Source of the DNA: Bacteroidales bacterium
GTDB lineage: Bacteria; Bacteroidota; Bacteroidia; Bacteroidales; VadinHA17
Length of the DNA stretch: 26,589 nucleotides
Direction: 5' to 3'
Assembly (NCBI GenBank): GCA_003520925.1
Contig: DOTV01000075.1
Location: forward strand, 18,806-45,394
Positions 1 through 6,122 of the stretch are shown here, piece by piece. Made by a program: the position numbers and the translations under genes. The notes below the pieces were generated by a model that was not told where the DNA came from, did not search any database, and saw only the letters and a program-made list of their open reading frames with translations. The number at the start of each line of letters is the position of its first letter. The first letter of the stretch is position 1.

Positions 1-88
1 GAAGACGGAAGACAGAAGAACGAAGAACAACCAACTAGTATCACCAGCCGAAGCTTTAGCGAAGTCTAGCAACCAGCAACTTGCAACA
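1..88. repeat. Short heptad-repeat spacer
   Basis: The left edge has two blocks of imperfect 7-bp tandem words. Bases 1-28 read GAAGACG, GAAGACA, GAAGAAC, GAAGAAC, and bases 67-87 read TAGCAAC, CAGCAAC, TTGCAAC. No coding signal is visible. The tract lies just downstream of a minus-strand gene ending at 97, so it is probably low-complexity intergenic repeat; the element may extend beyond the window. Confidence 0.5.
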
Positions 89-96
89 TAATAAAG

Positions 97-612
97 CTAT
101 TCCTCCTTCTCTTTCTTAATTTTTTCAAGACCCCTGAGTTCGTCAATTCCTGTCTCATTCGACAGTTCTGATAGACTTTTCAGATCAAGATCACCTTTTA
201 TTGATATCAGGGTATTGCCTCCCGGTCCACCGGTTATTACTAGCAGTTCGGTTATAATATCGCCCTTTTGTTTTGTCAGGAACATGGTTGCATCTGAGCC
301 CTCTTTAACGACCATTAATTCTTCATACCCGGAAAAGTTGGTCTTCTTTGAGAGCTCTCTCTGGAAATTGATGCTTTGATTAAGGAGTGAATCTTCCACC
401 GACAGGATTTTAATTGAAGTAAGCCGGTTTATAATGTCACTTCCTTCACTTTTCTTCCCGGCAAAAAGACTTAGCAGCTTGCTGGAAATAGTGACAGTCG
501 TGAAACCCTCCTTTTCGGAATATTTTTCGAAAAACTCATCTATTGCACTTGTTTGGGCATTTAAAAAAGTAACGATGCAAAGAGCTGTGCTGAAGAGAAT
601 TAACTTTTTCAT
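97..612 (-). CDS. DUF4252 domain secreted protein (distal copy)
   Basis: This 171-residue protein has an N-terminal signal peptide (lysines at 2-3, hydrophobic stretch to about residue 18, cleavage likely near ALNAQ-type LNA|Q). A DUF4252-type body follows: an IDEFFEKYSEKEGFTTVTIS start, then a later EELMVVKE segment and a GGPGGNTLISIKGDL strand region. Function of the family is unknown; members are common in Bacteroidota and often lie beside sigma/anti-sigma genes. It is the last gene of a minus-strand cluster, 68 bp after the anti-sigma-like gene, and is a paralogue of the cluster's first gene (1794-2294), sharing the FxxYxxxxGFxxxTIS opening. The highly charged lysine/glutamate C-terminus is a feature of this copy. 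The ATG at 612 directly precedes the signal peptide. I am confident of the family and not of any biochemical role. Confidence 0.85.
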   Translation of the reverse strand: MKKLILFSTALCIVTFLNAQTSAIDEFFEKYSEKEGFTTVTISSKLLSLFAGKKSEGSDIINRLTSIKILSVEDSLLNQSINFQRELSKKTNFSGYEELMVVKEGSDATMFLTKQKGDIITELLVITGGPGGNTLISIKGDLDLKSLSELSNETGIDELRGLEKIKKEKEE

Positions 613-680
613 ATCTGGTGATTGGTAATTTTATTATTTGTAATTTGATATTTTTTATCTTGAATTGTCCAAACTAATTG

Positions 681-1247
681 TTAATTATTATCAGATTTCC
701 TGATAGATTGAAAGACATTATCAAGCGGTTTCATATTATTTTCAATTTTAGCGGTTGATTTGCCCACAGTAGTCACAGTTTTCTGAGTTTCATCCTGCAT
801 CGTGCTCAGATATCCCAGAGCTTTTGTACCCTGGTTAAGTCGTGCTGAGACCTGGCAGAGTATTTTCATTGTTTCTGCATAGGCTATTTCAGGATCAGAA
901 TAAGTATCACCAGGTTCTGACCGGTTTGTCAAAAAGAAATATGAACCCGTCAGAATCAACAATGCAGCAGCTATCCGTGATATTGAAACATAAAGTTTTC
1001 TTCTTTTAATCCTGTCAGAATCTTTTTCATCATTTTCAATTGCAGAAATAATTTTCTTCTCAAAGTCGACTGATGGCTCAGGTATCTCAGAAGCCTGCAT
1101 ATAGTAACGGAATATTTCCTGGTCATTCCTAAGATCGGGAGGGACATTTTCCATGCTGAAGAACTTCTTTAACAGGAGTTCTTCACCTGAGGTTGTTGCC
1201 CCCTCATAATACTTTTCAAGCAATCGTTTTATTTCCTCTGGATTCAT
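681..1247 (-). CDS. Membrane anti-sigma-like protein
   Basis: About 188 residues from the ATG at 1247, or 195 from the ATG at 1268. I prefer 1247 because MNPEEIKRLLEKYYEG is the usual opening of Bacteroidota anti-sigma-like proteins. The N-terminal 85 residues are charged and helical (cytoplasmic, sigma-binding by inference). One hydrophobic segment (ISRIAAALLILTGSYFFL) forms a single membrane span, and the remaining 80 residues would be periplasmic and largely helical. No zinc-binding HxxxCxxC motif and no FecR domain are visible. The gene overlaps the 3' end of the ECF sigma gene by 32-53 bp, which strongly suggests translational coupling of a sigma/anti-sigma pair. The role is inferred from topology and context. 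Confidence 0.75.
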   Translation of the reverse strand: MNPEEIKRLLEKYYEGATTSGEELLLKKFFSMENVPPDLRNDQEIFRYYMQASEIPEPSVDFEKKIISAIENDEKDSDRIKRRKLYVSISRIAAALLILTGSYFFLTNRSEPGDTYSDPEIAYAETMKILCQVSARLNQGTKALGYLSTMQDETQKTVTTVGKSTAKIENNMKPLDNVFQSIRKSDNN

Positions 1248-1746
1248 TGTTCCGTTTATTAAATTCATCCCTTACATTTTTTCTTGCTCTCGACAGATTG
1301 ACTCTCAAAGTGTTGATATTCTGACCTGTTTTATCTGCAATTTCCTCATATGATAGTTCTTCTATGTCCCTGAGCTGAATGATCTCCCTGTAAATTTGAG
1401 GGAGACCATTAATTATGCTGTGCATTATAGCAGTCATCTCGGAGCTTTCAAGCTTCTCCAGTGGCGATGGCTGAGGATCCTGATAGAGTGAAAAGGAATT
1501 ATTGCCAGCAGGTTCTTGGAATTTTTGCCTCCTTATCTGATCAATGCAATAGTTCCTGACCATTGTAACAGCAAGAGCTTCAACACTCTCGTACTCATCA
1601 ATTTTTGCATTCATCTTCCACAGTTTAACAAAGACCTCCTGGACAGCGTCCTCGGAACCCTCCTTATCCCTGAGTATCCGGTAAGCATTTCCATATAGTT
1701 TTCTGCCTATAGTGATAACAAGGTTATTAAACTCAGTTTTTGTCAT
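1216..1746 (-). CDS. ECF-type RNA polymerase sigma factor
   Basis: Sigma-70 family protein of the extracytoplasmic-function group, about 176 residues from the ATG at 1746. A GTG at 1785 would give 189 residues, but its extra 13 residues look non-conserved. Region 2 covers YRILRDKEGSEDAVQEVFVK and continues through VRNYCIDQIRRQK. Region 4 has LPQIYREIIQLRDIEELSYE followed by the helix-turn-helix segment IADKTGQNINTLRVNLSRAR. It directs RNA polymerase to a dedicated promoter set and is probably held inactive by the membrane protein encoded by the overlapping downstream gene. It lies directly after a DUF4252 gene (stop at 1794). No Shine-Dalgarno is visible, as usual in this phylum. Confidence 0.9.
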   Translation of the reverse strand: MTKTEFNNLVITIGRKLYGNAYRILRDKEGSEDAVQEVFVKLWKMNAKIDEYESVEALAVTMVRNYCIDQIRRQKFQEPAGNNSFSLYQDPQPSPLEKLESSEMTAIMHSIINGLPQIYREIIQLRDIEELSYEEIADKTGQNINTLRVNLSRARKNVRDEFNKRNNESRGNKTIA

Positions 1747-1793
1747 TGACAGAGAAGCGATTATCCTTGATGCAAAGATAATCACATAATTAA

Positions 1794-2294
1794 CTAATTA
1801 AGTTCCGAAAACATGTTCTTCCCATTGTCCTTCCTCGCCTCATGACTAAAATCTTCAGCCTCCTTAACAGTTATTCTCCCTTTTGCCTGAATGATAAAAT
1901 TATCCTCCCCTCCACCTATAAGCAAAAATTCTTTTATTATATCTCCATCCATCCTTACTAGCATTTTAAGATCCTGATCGGTCTTCTTTACAGTCATAAA
2001 CTCCTCATAATCCTGTGAATCCAGGTCTCTTCTAACAATGTCAAAGAAATTCTCATTAACTCCTTCTTTATCCTCCTGAACTAGAATTCTTAATTCGGTT
2101 ATCTTGTCAGGCCAATGGTTGTCATTCCACTCATTCTCATCCGATTTGATCAGATTTAACAGATTACCGCTAATTGTTAATGACACAAATCCATCATTTT
2201 TTGCATATCTTTCAAAGAGCCTGTCGATTGATCGTTGTCCAAAAGCAGCTCCTATAATTGCTGACAGTACTAATATTCCGAAAATTCTTTTCAT
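1794..2294 (-). CDS. DUF4252 domain secreted protein (proximal copy)
   Basis: This 166-residue protein starts with a clear signal peptide (MKRIFGILVLSAIIGAAFGQ, cleavage likely AFG|Q). A DUF4252-like mature domain follows: IDRLFERYAKNDGFVSLTIS near the start, YEEFMTVKK mid-protein and EDNFIIQAKGRI near the end. It is the first gene of the minus-strand cluster and a diverged paralogue of the last gene (97-612), so the sigma/anti-sigma pair is bracketed by two DUF4252 proteins. The mature protein should be periplasmic or surface-associated, where it could sense or carry out an envelope response; that is inference. The ATG at 2294 fits the signal peptide exactly. Confidence 0.85.
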   Translation of the reverse strand: MKRIFGILVLSAIIGAAFGQRSIDRLFERYAKNDGFVSLTISGNLLNLIKSDENEWNDNHWPDKITELRILVQEDKEGVNENFFDIVRRDLDSQDYEEFMTVKKTDQDLKMLVRMDGDIIKEFLLIGGGEDNFIIQAKGRITVKEAEDFSHEARKDNGKNMFSELN

Positions 2295-2336
2295 AGCTTA
2301 ATGATTAAAAGGTTATTTGAATTTGTTTAAAAGGAT

Positions 2337-2361
2337 GACGTATGAGACTGGAATTCATTAC
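2337..2361 (-). promoter_or_regulatory. Candidate ECF-type promoter for the DUF4252/sigma operon
   Basis: On the minus strand, GTAAT (2361-2357) is followed by a 16-bp spacer and CGTC (2340-2337). This resembles GTAAC/CGTC-type ECF promoters. It sits about 43 bp upstream of the first ATG (2294). No TAnnTTTG housekeeping -7 box is visible in this upstream region. It would fit autoregulation by the sigma factor encoded in the same cluster. The assignment rests on pattern and position only. Confidence 0.4.
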
Positions 2362-2398
2362 AAAGAATTGGGGCATCCACATTAAAAGAAAAAGAATT

Positions 2399-2429
2399 TT
2401 TGCTTTAAATTAATTTTCTTCTAACTTTG
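2399..2429 (+). promoter_or_regulatory. Housekeeping promoter of the tRNA-Lys transcript
   Basis: TTTG (2399-2402), a 19-bp spacer and TAACTTTG (2422-2429) match the known Bacteroidota primary-sigma consensus (TTTG at -33, TAnnTTTG at -7). Transcription would begin near 2436, ahead of the tRNA remnant and the intact tRNA-Lys. This is the clearest promoter in the window. Confidence 0.75.
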
Positions 2430-2475
2430 CACCGCTTAAAACAGGGATGAATTATTTGCTCATCCAGATAGTAAT

Positions 2476-2534
2476 GATTTTATAGCTCAGATGGTAGAGA
2501 ATCCCGCCTTGCGGGAGGGTCCTGGGCTCGAATC
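2476..2534 (+). pseudogene. Decayed tRNA-Lys(CUU)-like remnant
   Basis: This sequence aligns arm by arm with the intact tRNA-Lys 26 bp downstream. It has an acceptor-like GATTTTA, D-arm GCTC...GAGA (last pair broken), an anticodon arm with the seven-base loop GCCTTGC (CTT at 34-36), variable bases GGTC and the T-arm 5' half CTGGG with loop CTCGAAT. It then runs into an A/G-rich tract, so the 3' halves of the T stem and acceptor are missing. The invariant U33 is replaced by C. It therefore cannot fold as a normal tRNA and is most likely a dead paralogue still transcribed from the shared promoter. Confidence 0.6.
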
Positions 2535-2560
2535 GAAAAGAAAAGAAAGTTTAAGTAATT

Positions 2561-2633
2561 GATTTAGTAGCTCAGCTGGTAGAGCACATCCCTTTTAAGG
2601 ATGGGGTCCTGGGTTCGAATCCCAGCTAGATCA
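2561..2633 (+). tRNA. tRNA-Lys(UUU)
   Basis: This 73-nt sequence folds into a complete cloverleaf. The acceptor stem is GATTTAG/CTAGATC with one G-U pair, the D stem GCTC/GAGC, the anticodon stem CATCC/GGATG with loop CTTTTAA (anticodon TTT), and the T stem CTGGG/CCCAG with loop TTCGAAT. The discriminator is A. CCA is not encoded. It reads lysine codons AAA and AAG. It is followed at once by a strong terminator. Confidence 0.95.
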
Positions 2634-2636
2634 CAT

Positions 2637-2668
2637 AAAAAAAGCTCCTTCGGGAGCATTTTTTATTT
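2637..2668. terminator. Bidirectional intrinsic terminator with UUCG loop
   Basis: GCTCC (2644-2648), loop TTCG (2649-2652) and GGAGC (2653-2657) form a stem closed by a stable C(UUCG)G tetraloop. It is flanked by an A tract (2637-2643) and a T-rich tract (2658-2668). It can end the plus-strand tRNA transcript and the minus-strand Lrp/AsnC transcript that converges on it. Confidence 0.85.
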
Positions 2669-2702
2669 TACAGTCCAGGCAAAATCCTAATACTTGCTAA
2701 TT

Positions 2703-3173
2703 TTATTTCGATAGAACCGGGATTTGCCGATTAATTGACTCTTCAAGTGATATGAGAGTTTCTGTCCGGACAACACCTGGTATGTTTTGAATTTTATCAG
2801 TCAAAATATCGCGAAGATGTTCATTGTCGCGTGTATATACCTTAATGAATAACGAATAGTTGCCTGTTGTATAGTGGCACTCAATTATTTCCGGAATCGC
2901 TTTGAAATTCGTAATTATATCACGGTAATGGCCGGGGTGGTCGAGGTAAACCCCAATATATGCACAGGTCTTAAACCCTACCAGTTTCGGATCCACTTTA
3001 AATTCTGATCCTTTAATGACACCGATCTTAATCAGCCTCTGAACACGCTGATGAATTGCAGCACCTGAAACATTACATTCCCGGGCGACCTCCAGATAAG
3101 GAACCCTTGCGTTTTTTGTAATGATATCAAGGATTTTCTTATCAAGGTTATCAATATGAATATTTTCTGACAT
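2703..3173 (-). CDS. Lrp/AsnC family transcriptional regulator
   Basis: This 156-residue protein has the two-domain Lrp/AsnC architecture. An N-terminal winged helix-turn-helix spans about residues 8-58 (LDKKILDIITKNARVPYLEV, with recognition segment VSGAAIHQRVQRL). A C-terminal RAM effector domain spans about 65-148, with the typical TTGNYSLFIKV strand and ligand-site glycine. Such regulators usually sense amino acids and form octamers on DNA; the ligand here cannot be deduced. It lies 121 bp downstream of pyrD on the same strand with its own candidate -7 box, so it is probably transcribed separately. The gene ends at the bidirectional terminator shared with tRNA-Lys. Length is normal for the family. 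Confidence 0.9.
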   Translation of the reverse strand: MSENIHIDNLDKKILDIITKNARVPYLEVARECNVSGAAIHQRVQRLIKIGVIKGSEFKVDPKLVGFKTCAYIGVYLDHPGHYRDIITNFKAIPEIIECHYTTGNYSLFIKVYTRDNEHLRDILTDKIQNIPGVVRTETLISLEESINRQIPVLSK

Positions 3174-3222
3174 TATTAATGATTTTGATTAAAGAAAAAT
3201 GAAAACCGGTATTTAACAGTTA

Positions 3223-3230
3223 CAAATTTA
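3223..3230 (-). promoter_or_regulatory. Candidate -7 box of the Lrp/AsnC gene
   Basis: The minus strand reads TAAATTTG, a perfect match to TAnnTTTG, about 50 bp upstream of the ATG at 3173 and inside the 121-bp gap after pyrD. No good -33 box is seen at the expected distance, which could mean activator dependence or simply a weak promoter. Confidence 0.45.
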
Positions 3231-3294
3231 AAGGAAAAACATAGATTTTTACGTGAAGGTGAAATTTCTTTTTATGAAGGTATTTTGAAGCTGG

Positions 3295-4206
3295 TTACCT
3301 GTTAATTAATCCGATAATCTCTTTAACATCGCTGCATCCTTTATCAGAAAGATATTTTGCGATCCCTTCAAGTATGGTTATTGAAATTCCCGGGTCAATA
3401 AATGAACCTGTTCCGACCTGGATTGCGCTGGCTCCTGCCAGAAGAAATTCAATTGCATCCCCGGCCGACATTATTCCTCCAATCCCGATAACAGGAATCT
3501 TAACAGCTTTGGCCACCTGCCAAACCATTCTCAAGGCAACCGGCTTCACAGCGGGTCCTGACAAACCTCCGGTAATAGTGGACAATGATGGTTTCATTGT
3601 CCTGATATCTATTGCCATACCTAACAGGGTGTTTATCAGAGACACGGAATCGGCCCCCTCCTCCTCAGAAATACGGGCAAAATCGGTAATATTGGTAACA
3701 TTCGGGGAGAGTTTGACTATAAGGATCCTTGTATATACTGCTCTGACTGCTTTAATGACTTCACGTGCCGATTCGGGATTTGTTCCGAACGCCATGCCAC
3801 CCATTTTAACATTGGGACAGGAAATATTGAGTTCAATTGCCGGGATCTTATCCAGCTTATTAACCCTCTCAGCCAAAGCAATATAGTCTTCAACATAACT
3901 TCCGTTAACATTAACTATGACATTGGTGTCATAAGCTGCGATTACTGGATATATGTTTTTTTCGAAGTAATCAATACCTTTATTCTGGAGACCAACAGAA
4001 TTAAGCATTCCTGAAGGAGTTTCGGCCATCCTTGGATAAGAATTTCCCTCCCTTGGTTCCATTGTTGTTCCTTTCAGAATAATACCGCCAAGTCTTGATA
4101 CATCAATGAAATCATCATACTCTGATCCGTTCCCGAAAGTCCCAGAAGCAGTGATAACAGGATTTTTAAATTTCAGATTCCCTACCGTAAAACCAAGGTT
4201 CACCAT
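3295..4206 (-). CDS. pyrD: Dihydroorotate dehydrogenase B, catalytic subunit
   Basis: This 303-residue FMN enzyme oxidises dihydroorotate to orotate in de novo pyrimidine synthesis. Class 1B features are visible: SGTFGNGSEY (21-30), NSVGLQNKG (69-77), catalytic cysteine C130 in NISCPNVKMGG, the FMN phosphate site GGLSGPAVKP (213-222), GIGGI (241-245) and VGTGSF (264-269). Cysteine rather than serine as the base marks a class 1 enzyme. The adjacent pyrK gene, overlapping by 7 bp, marks the NAD-linked 1B heterotetramer instead of a fumarate-linked 1A enzyme. Translation is probably coupled to pyrK. Length is typical. Confidence 0.95.
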   Translation of the reverse strand: MVNLGFTVGNLKFKNPVITASGTFGNGSEYDDFIDVSRLGGIILKGTTMEPREGNSYPRMAETPSGMLNSVGLQNKGIDYFEKNIYPVIAAYDTNVIVNVNGSYVEDYIALAERVNKLDKIPAIELNISCPNVKMGGMAFGTNPESAREVIKAVRAVYTRILIVKLSPNVTNITDFARISEEEGADSVSLINTLLGMAIDIRTMKPSLSTITGGLSGPAVKPVALRMVWQVAKAVKIPVIGIGGIMSAGDAIEFLLAGASAIQVGTGSFIDPGISITILEGIAKYLSDKGCSDVKEIIGLINR

Positions 4207-4967
4207 TTCAATTCCTTTGTATTAAAAACAGGACCATCAATACAAGAGCATAAATTTCCATTCACCGTGTTTACCACACAGCAAAGGCAAACACCAAAAC
4301 CACATGCCATAAGGTGTTCAAGAGATACTTCACAATTAATATCGTTTTTTGAGCAATAAGCGGCCACTGCCTTCATCATCGATTCAGGCCCGCAGCAGTA
4401 AACATGGTCGTAATGCTGTTCATTCAGAACCGTATGTTCAGTCACGAATCCTTTTTCACCGCTGGATCCATCCTCGGTAGTGAGATAAACCGTTCCAATA
4501 CCGGTATACTCATTGTATTCAATTATACGGTCAGAATTTCTGAATCCCAGAAGTATCTCAGGTTTATAACCTTTTAGTTGTAAATACTTGCCTAGGAACA
4601 ATAAGGGAGCAACACCGCAGCCACCCCCTACCAGAAGGACCTTTTCATTTTCACCCGGAAGACTGAACGAATTACCAAGAGGATAAATGATGTTTAGAGT
4701 TTCTCCTTGCTTCAGATTTGAAAGTCTCTTAGTTCCCTTTCCGGCGATCTGTATAAGGAATTTTATTGTATTCCTTTCATAATCAACATCATGTATTGAT
4801 ATCGGACGACGAAGAAATGTCTCGGGACTTCCTTCAATTCTTACCTGGGCAAACTGCCCTGGTTTTAGGGTTGGGATTTGATTGTTACCTGTCAGCTCAA
4901 GAATAAAAAGATCATTGTTCAGGCGAAGGTTTTCCTTTATCTTAAAATCCTCTATTCTCTTTGCCAT
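4200..4967 (-). CDS. pyrK: Dihydroorotate dehydrogenase B, electron transfer subunit
   Basis: This 255-residue FAD/[2Fe-2S] subunit passes electrons from the PyrD FMN to NAD+. An N-terminal ferredoxin-reductase-like FAD domain carries RRPISIHD (53-60). The nucleotide-binding domain starts at LLVGGGCGVAPL (111-122), with CCGPESM (191-197). The C-terminal cluster ligands are C222, C227, C230 and C242 (C-x4-C-x2-C-x11-C), followed by the family signature IDGPVF. The 3' end overlaps pyrD by 7 bp, so the two are one operon. A perfect TATCTTTG -7 box sits just upstream, separating it from the XRE gene 53 bp before it. Confidence 0.95.
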   Translation of the reverse strand: MAKRIEDFKIKENLRLNNDLFILELTGNNQIPTLKPGQFAQVRIEGSPETFLRRPISIHDVDYERNTIKFLIQIAGKGTKRLSNLKQGETLNIIYPLGNSFSLPGENEKVLLVGGGCGVAPLLFLGKYLQLKGYKPEILLGFRNSDRIIEYNEYTGIGTVYLTTEDGSSGEKGFVTEHTVLNEQHYDHVYCCGPESMMKAVAAYCSKNDINCEVSLEHLMACGFGVCLCCVVNTVNGNLCSCIDGPVFNTKELKW

Positions 4968-4983
4968 CAGCGGAACATTTTAG

Positions 4984-4991
4984 CAAAGATA
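4984..4991 (-). promoter_or_regulatory. Candidate -7 box for pyrK-pyrD
   Basis: The minus strand reads TATCTTTG in the 53-bp gap between the XRE gene and pyrK, placing the transcription start near 4977 and leaving only about 10 nt of leader. The position 19 bp upstream reads TTTT, three of four bases of the -33 TTTG box. No attenuator or pyrimidine-responsive leader is possible in so short a leader. Confidence 0.5.
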
Positions 4992-5020
4992 ATTAATGAT
5001 CGGTTACCGGAAAACTTTGT

Positions 5021-5455
5021 TCAGTGTTTCCTGGGATAAAATTCCTCAAAACTCCCGTCACTATAAAACCAGACTACCTTAACTGCTTCAGAATCGTCCG
5101 GATATGCATTTTCTCCAACAGACTGCCGAATATCCTTCCCCTGAGCACTTTCAAAATTCATTTTGAGGGTTTGTGCAGGGGTTGTTTCAGTTATATTTTC
5201 AGATTGAACCATATTATTTTCCGAAAACAGATCACCCATTTTAGGTTCCTTATACATAGATCCTTTGCCGAACATCAACCATTCTGTTGATAAGAAGGTA
5301 TATTTTTCAAGCATTTTAATTACAAAATCGAGGCTAGGTTTGTTTCTCCCTGAAATAATATGAGAGATACCGGAAGGCTGAACGTGAATCTCTTCAGCAA
5401 ACTGAGCGGAAGTTTTATTTTCTCTTTTAAGGAATTCAAGGATCCGTTCTTTCAT
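5021..5455 (-). CDS. XRE-family helix-turn-helix regulator
   Basis: This 144-residue protein has an N-terminal Cro/CI-type HTH at about residues 5-60: SAQFAEEIHVQPSGISHIIS includes the turn and recognition helix, followed by GRNKPSLDFVIKMLEKY. A following STEWLMFGKGSMY segment is common in Bacteroidota XRE proteins. The middle (about 75-120) is polar and probably disordered. The C-terminal 20 residues (VKVVWFYSDGSFEEFYPRKH) form a compact, apparently conserved tail. Upstream, a TTACA-N2-TGTAA palindrome overlaps its candidate -7 box, which would suit autorepression. It is followed by pyrK but separated from it by a promoter, so a link to pyrimidine control is unproven. Confidence 0.85.
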   Translation of the reverse strand: MKERILEFLKRENKTSAQFAEEIHVQPSGISHIISGRNKPSLDFVIKMLEKYTFLSTEWLMFGKGSMYKEPKMGDLFSENNMVQSENITETTPAQTLKMNFESAQGKDIRQSVGENAYPDDSEAVKVVWFYSDGSFEEFYPRKH

Positions 5456-5472
5456 AGTTTGAATTTTAGCTA

Positions 5473-5530
5473 TTACAAATGTAAATAATATTGAAATTAC
5501 ATGATTAACTTTATTGGATTACAATTGTAA
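5473..5530. promoter_or_regulatory. Paired palindromic operators and -7 box of the XRE gene
   Basis: TTACAAATGTAA (5473-5484) and TTACAATTGTAA (5519-5530) are two copies of TTACA-N2-TGTAA; the second is a perfect 12-bp palindrome. The first overlaps TACATTTG on the minus strand (5483-5476), a perfect TAnnTTTG -7 box that would start transcription about 13 nt before the XRE ATG at 5455. A repressor bound here would block the promoter. The XRE protein itself is the obvious candidate ligand, by inference. Confidence 0.55.
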
Positions 5531-5799
5531 CTATACACTATTGATTTCAGCTATTCCATTCAGTTGTTATTCGTAAATTATTATATAACAACAAGTTAGT
5601 ATTCAATCATATCTGATGCATTGCTTGAGTTTAGGCTTTTATACTATTGGTTAACAGTATTTTAATCCCAAATTAACATTCAATCTAAAGAAATTCTGAT
5701 ATAATATCTTATAAAATCTGTATTATTATATAAGATAAATAATATAATAACACTGATAATTAATCTATTAATTCAATAATATTTAACTATAATTATTCT

Positions 5800-5879
5800 T
5801 TACATTTGTCATATAAAATCATGTAACCATTAAGTTATAAATGTGAATTAAGTAAAATTAATTGTGTTCACAATTGTAA
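5800..5879. promoter_or_regulatory. Second palindrome pair at far end of the AT-rich spacer
   Basis: TTACATTTGTCA (5800-5811) and TCACAATTGTAA (5868-5879) each differ by one arm base from TTACA-N2-TGTAA. The first contains TACATTTG on the plus strand (5801-5808), a perfect -7 box facing rightward, away from the XRE gene. That mirrors the arrangement at 5473-5484. No gene follows on the plus strand for about 1 kb, so any transcript would be non-coding or vestigial. Confidence 0.4.
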
Positions 5880-6122
5880 ATCGTACTGATTCCACTCCTG
5901 GACTGACAATCTTGAACAGATCGTCCCGATCAATCTGGCCATGTTCCTAATGGTGCGGCATGTTTAAGACAAGACATCATTAACAGCGAAACTTTAGCTT
6001 TGAAATTACAAGCATATTTGGGTATACATGTAAGACAGGAGTCAAATATTGAATTGTGAAGAAGTTGCCGAAAAGGAAAAATATACCGGGGAGTAAGAGT
6101 TTACATTTAATTAATGCTCTTG

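Larger units (their letters stand above)
5456..6122. other. Gene-free spacer, AT-rich with multiple inverted repeats
   Basis: No credible gene is seen in these 667 bp. The first about 425 bp are extremely AT-rich and carry the four palindromic sites annotated separately, plus two further perfect inverted repeats: GTTGTTAT/ATAACAAC (5563-5570, 5585-5592) and TATCTTATA/TATAAGATA (5705-5713, 5729-5737). From about 5881 composition becomes more balanced. One frame is open for about 45 codons up to a stop at 6059 but lacks a start codon and resembles nothing I recognise; it could be a gene remnant. Confidence 0.6.

Noticed and set aside
2476..2633. Phage or island attachment site at the tRNA pair
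   Set aside because: No integrase or direct repeat of the tRNA 3' end is present nearby, so an att site cannot be supported.
3374..3886. 170-codon plus-strand open frame
   Set aside because: It is antisense to pyrD, which has all its cofactor and catalytic motifs.
4968..5020. Pyrimidine-responsive leader or riboswitch before pyrK
   Set aside because: The leader from the candidate -7 box is only about 10 nt, too short for an aptamer or attenuator.
5456..5880. Replication-origin-like AT-rich region
   Set aside because: No cluster of TTATCCACA-type DnaA boxes and no dnaA or dnaN nearby; the palindromes better fit an operator region.
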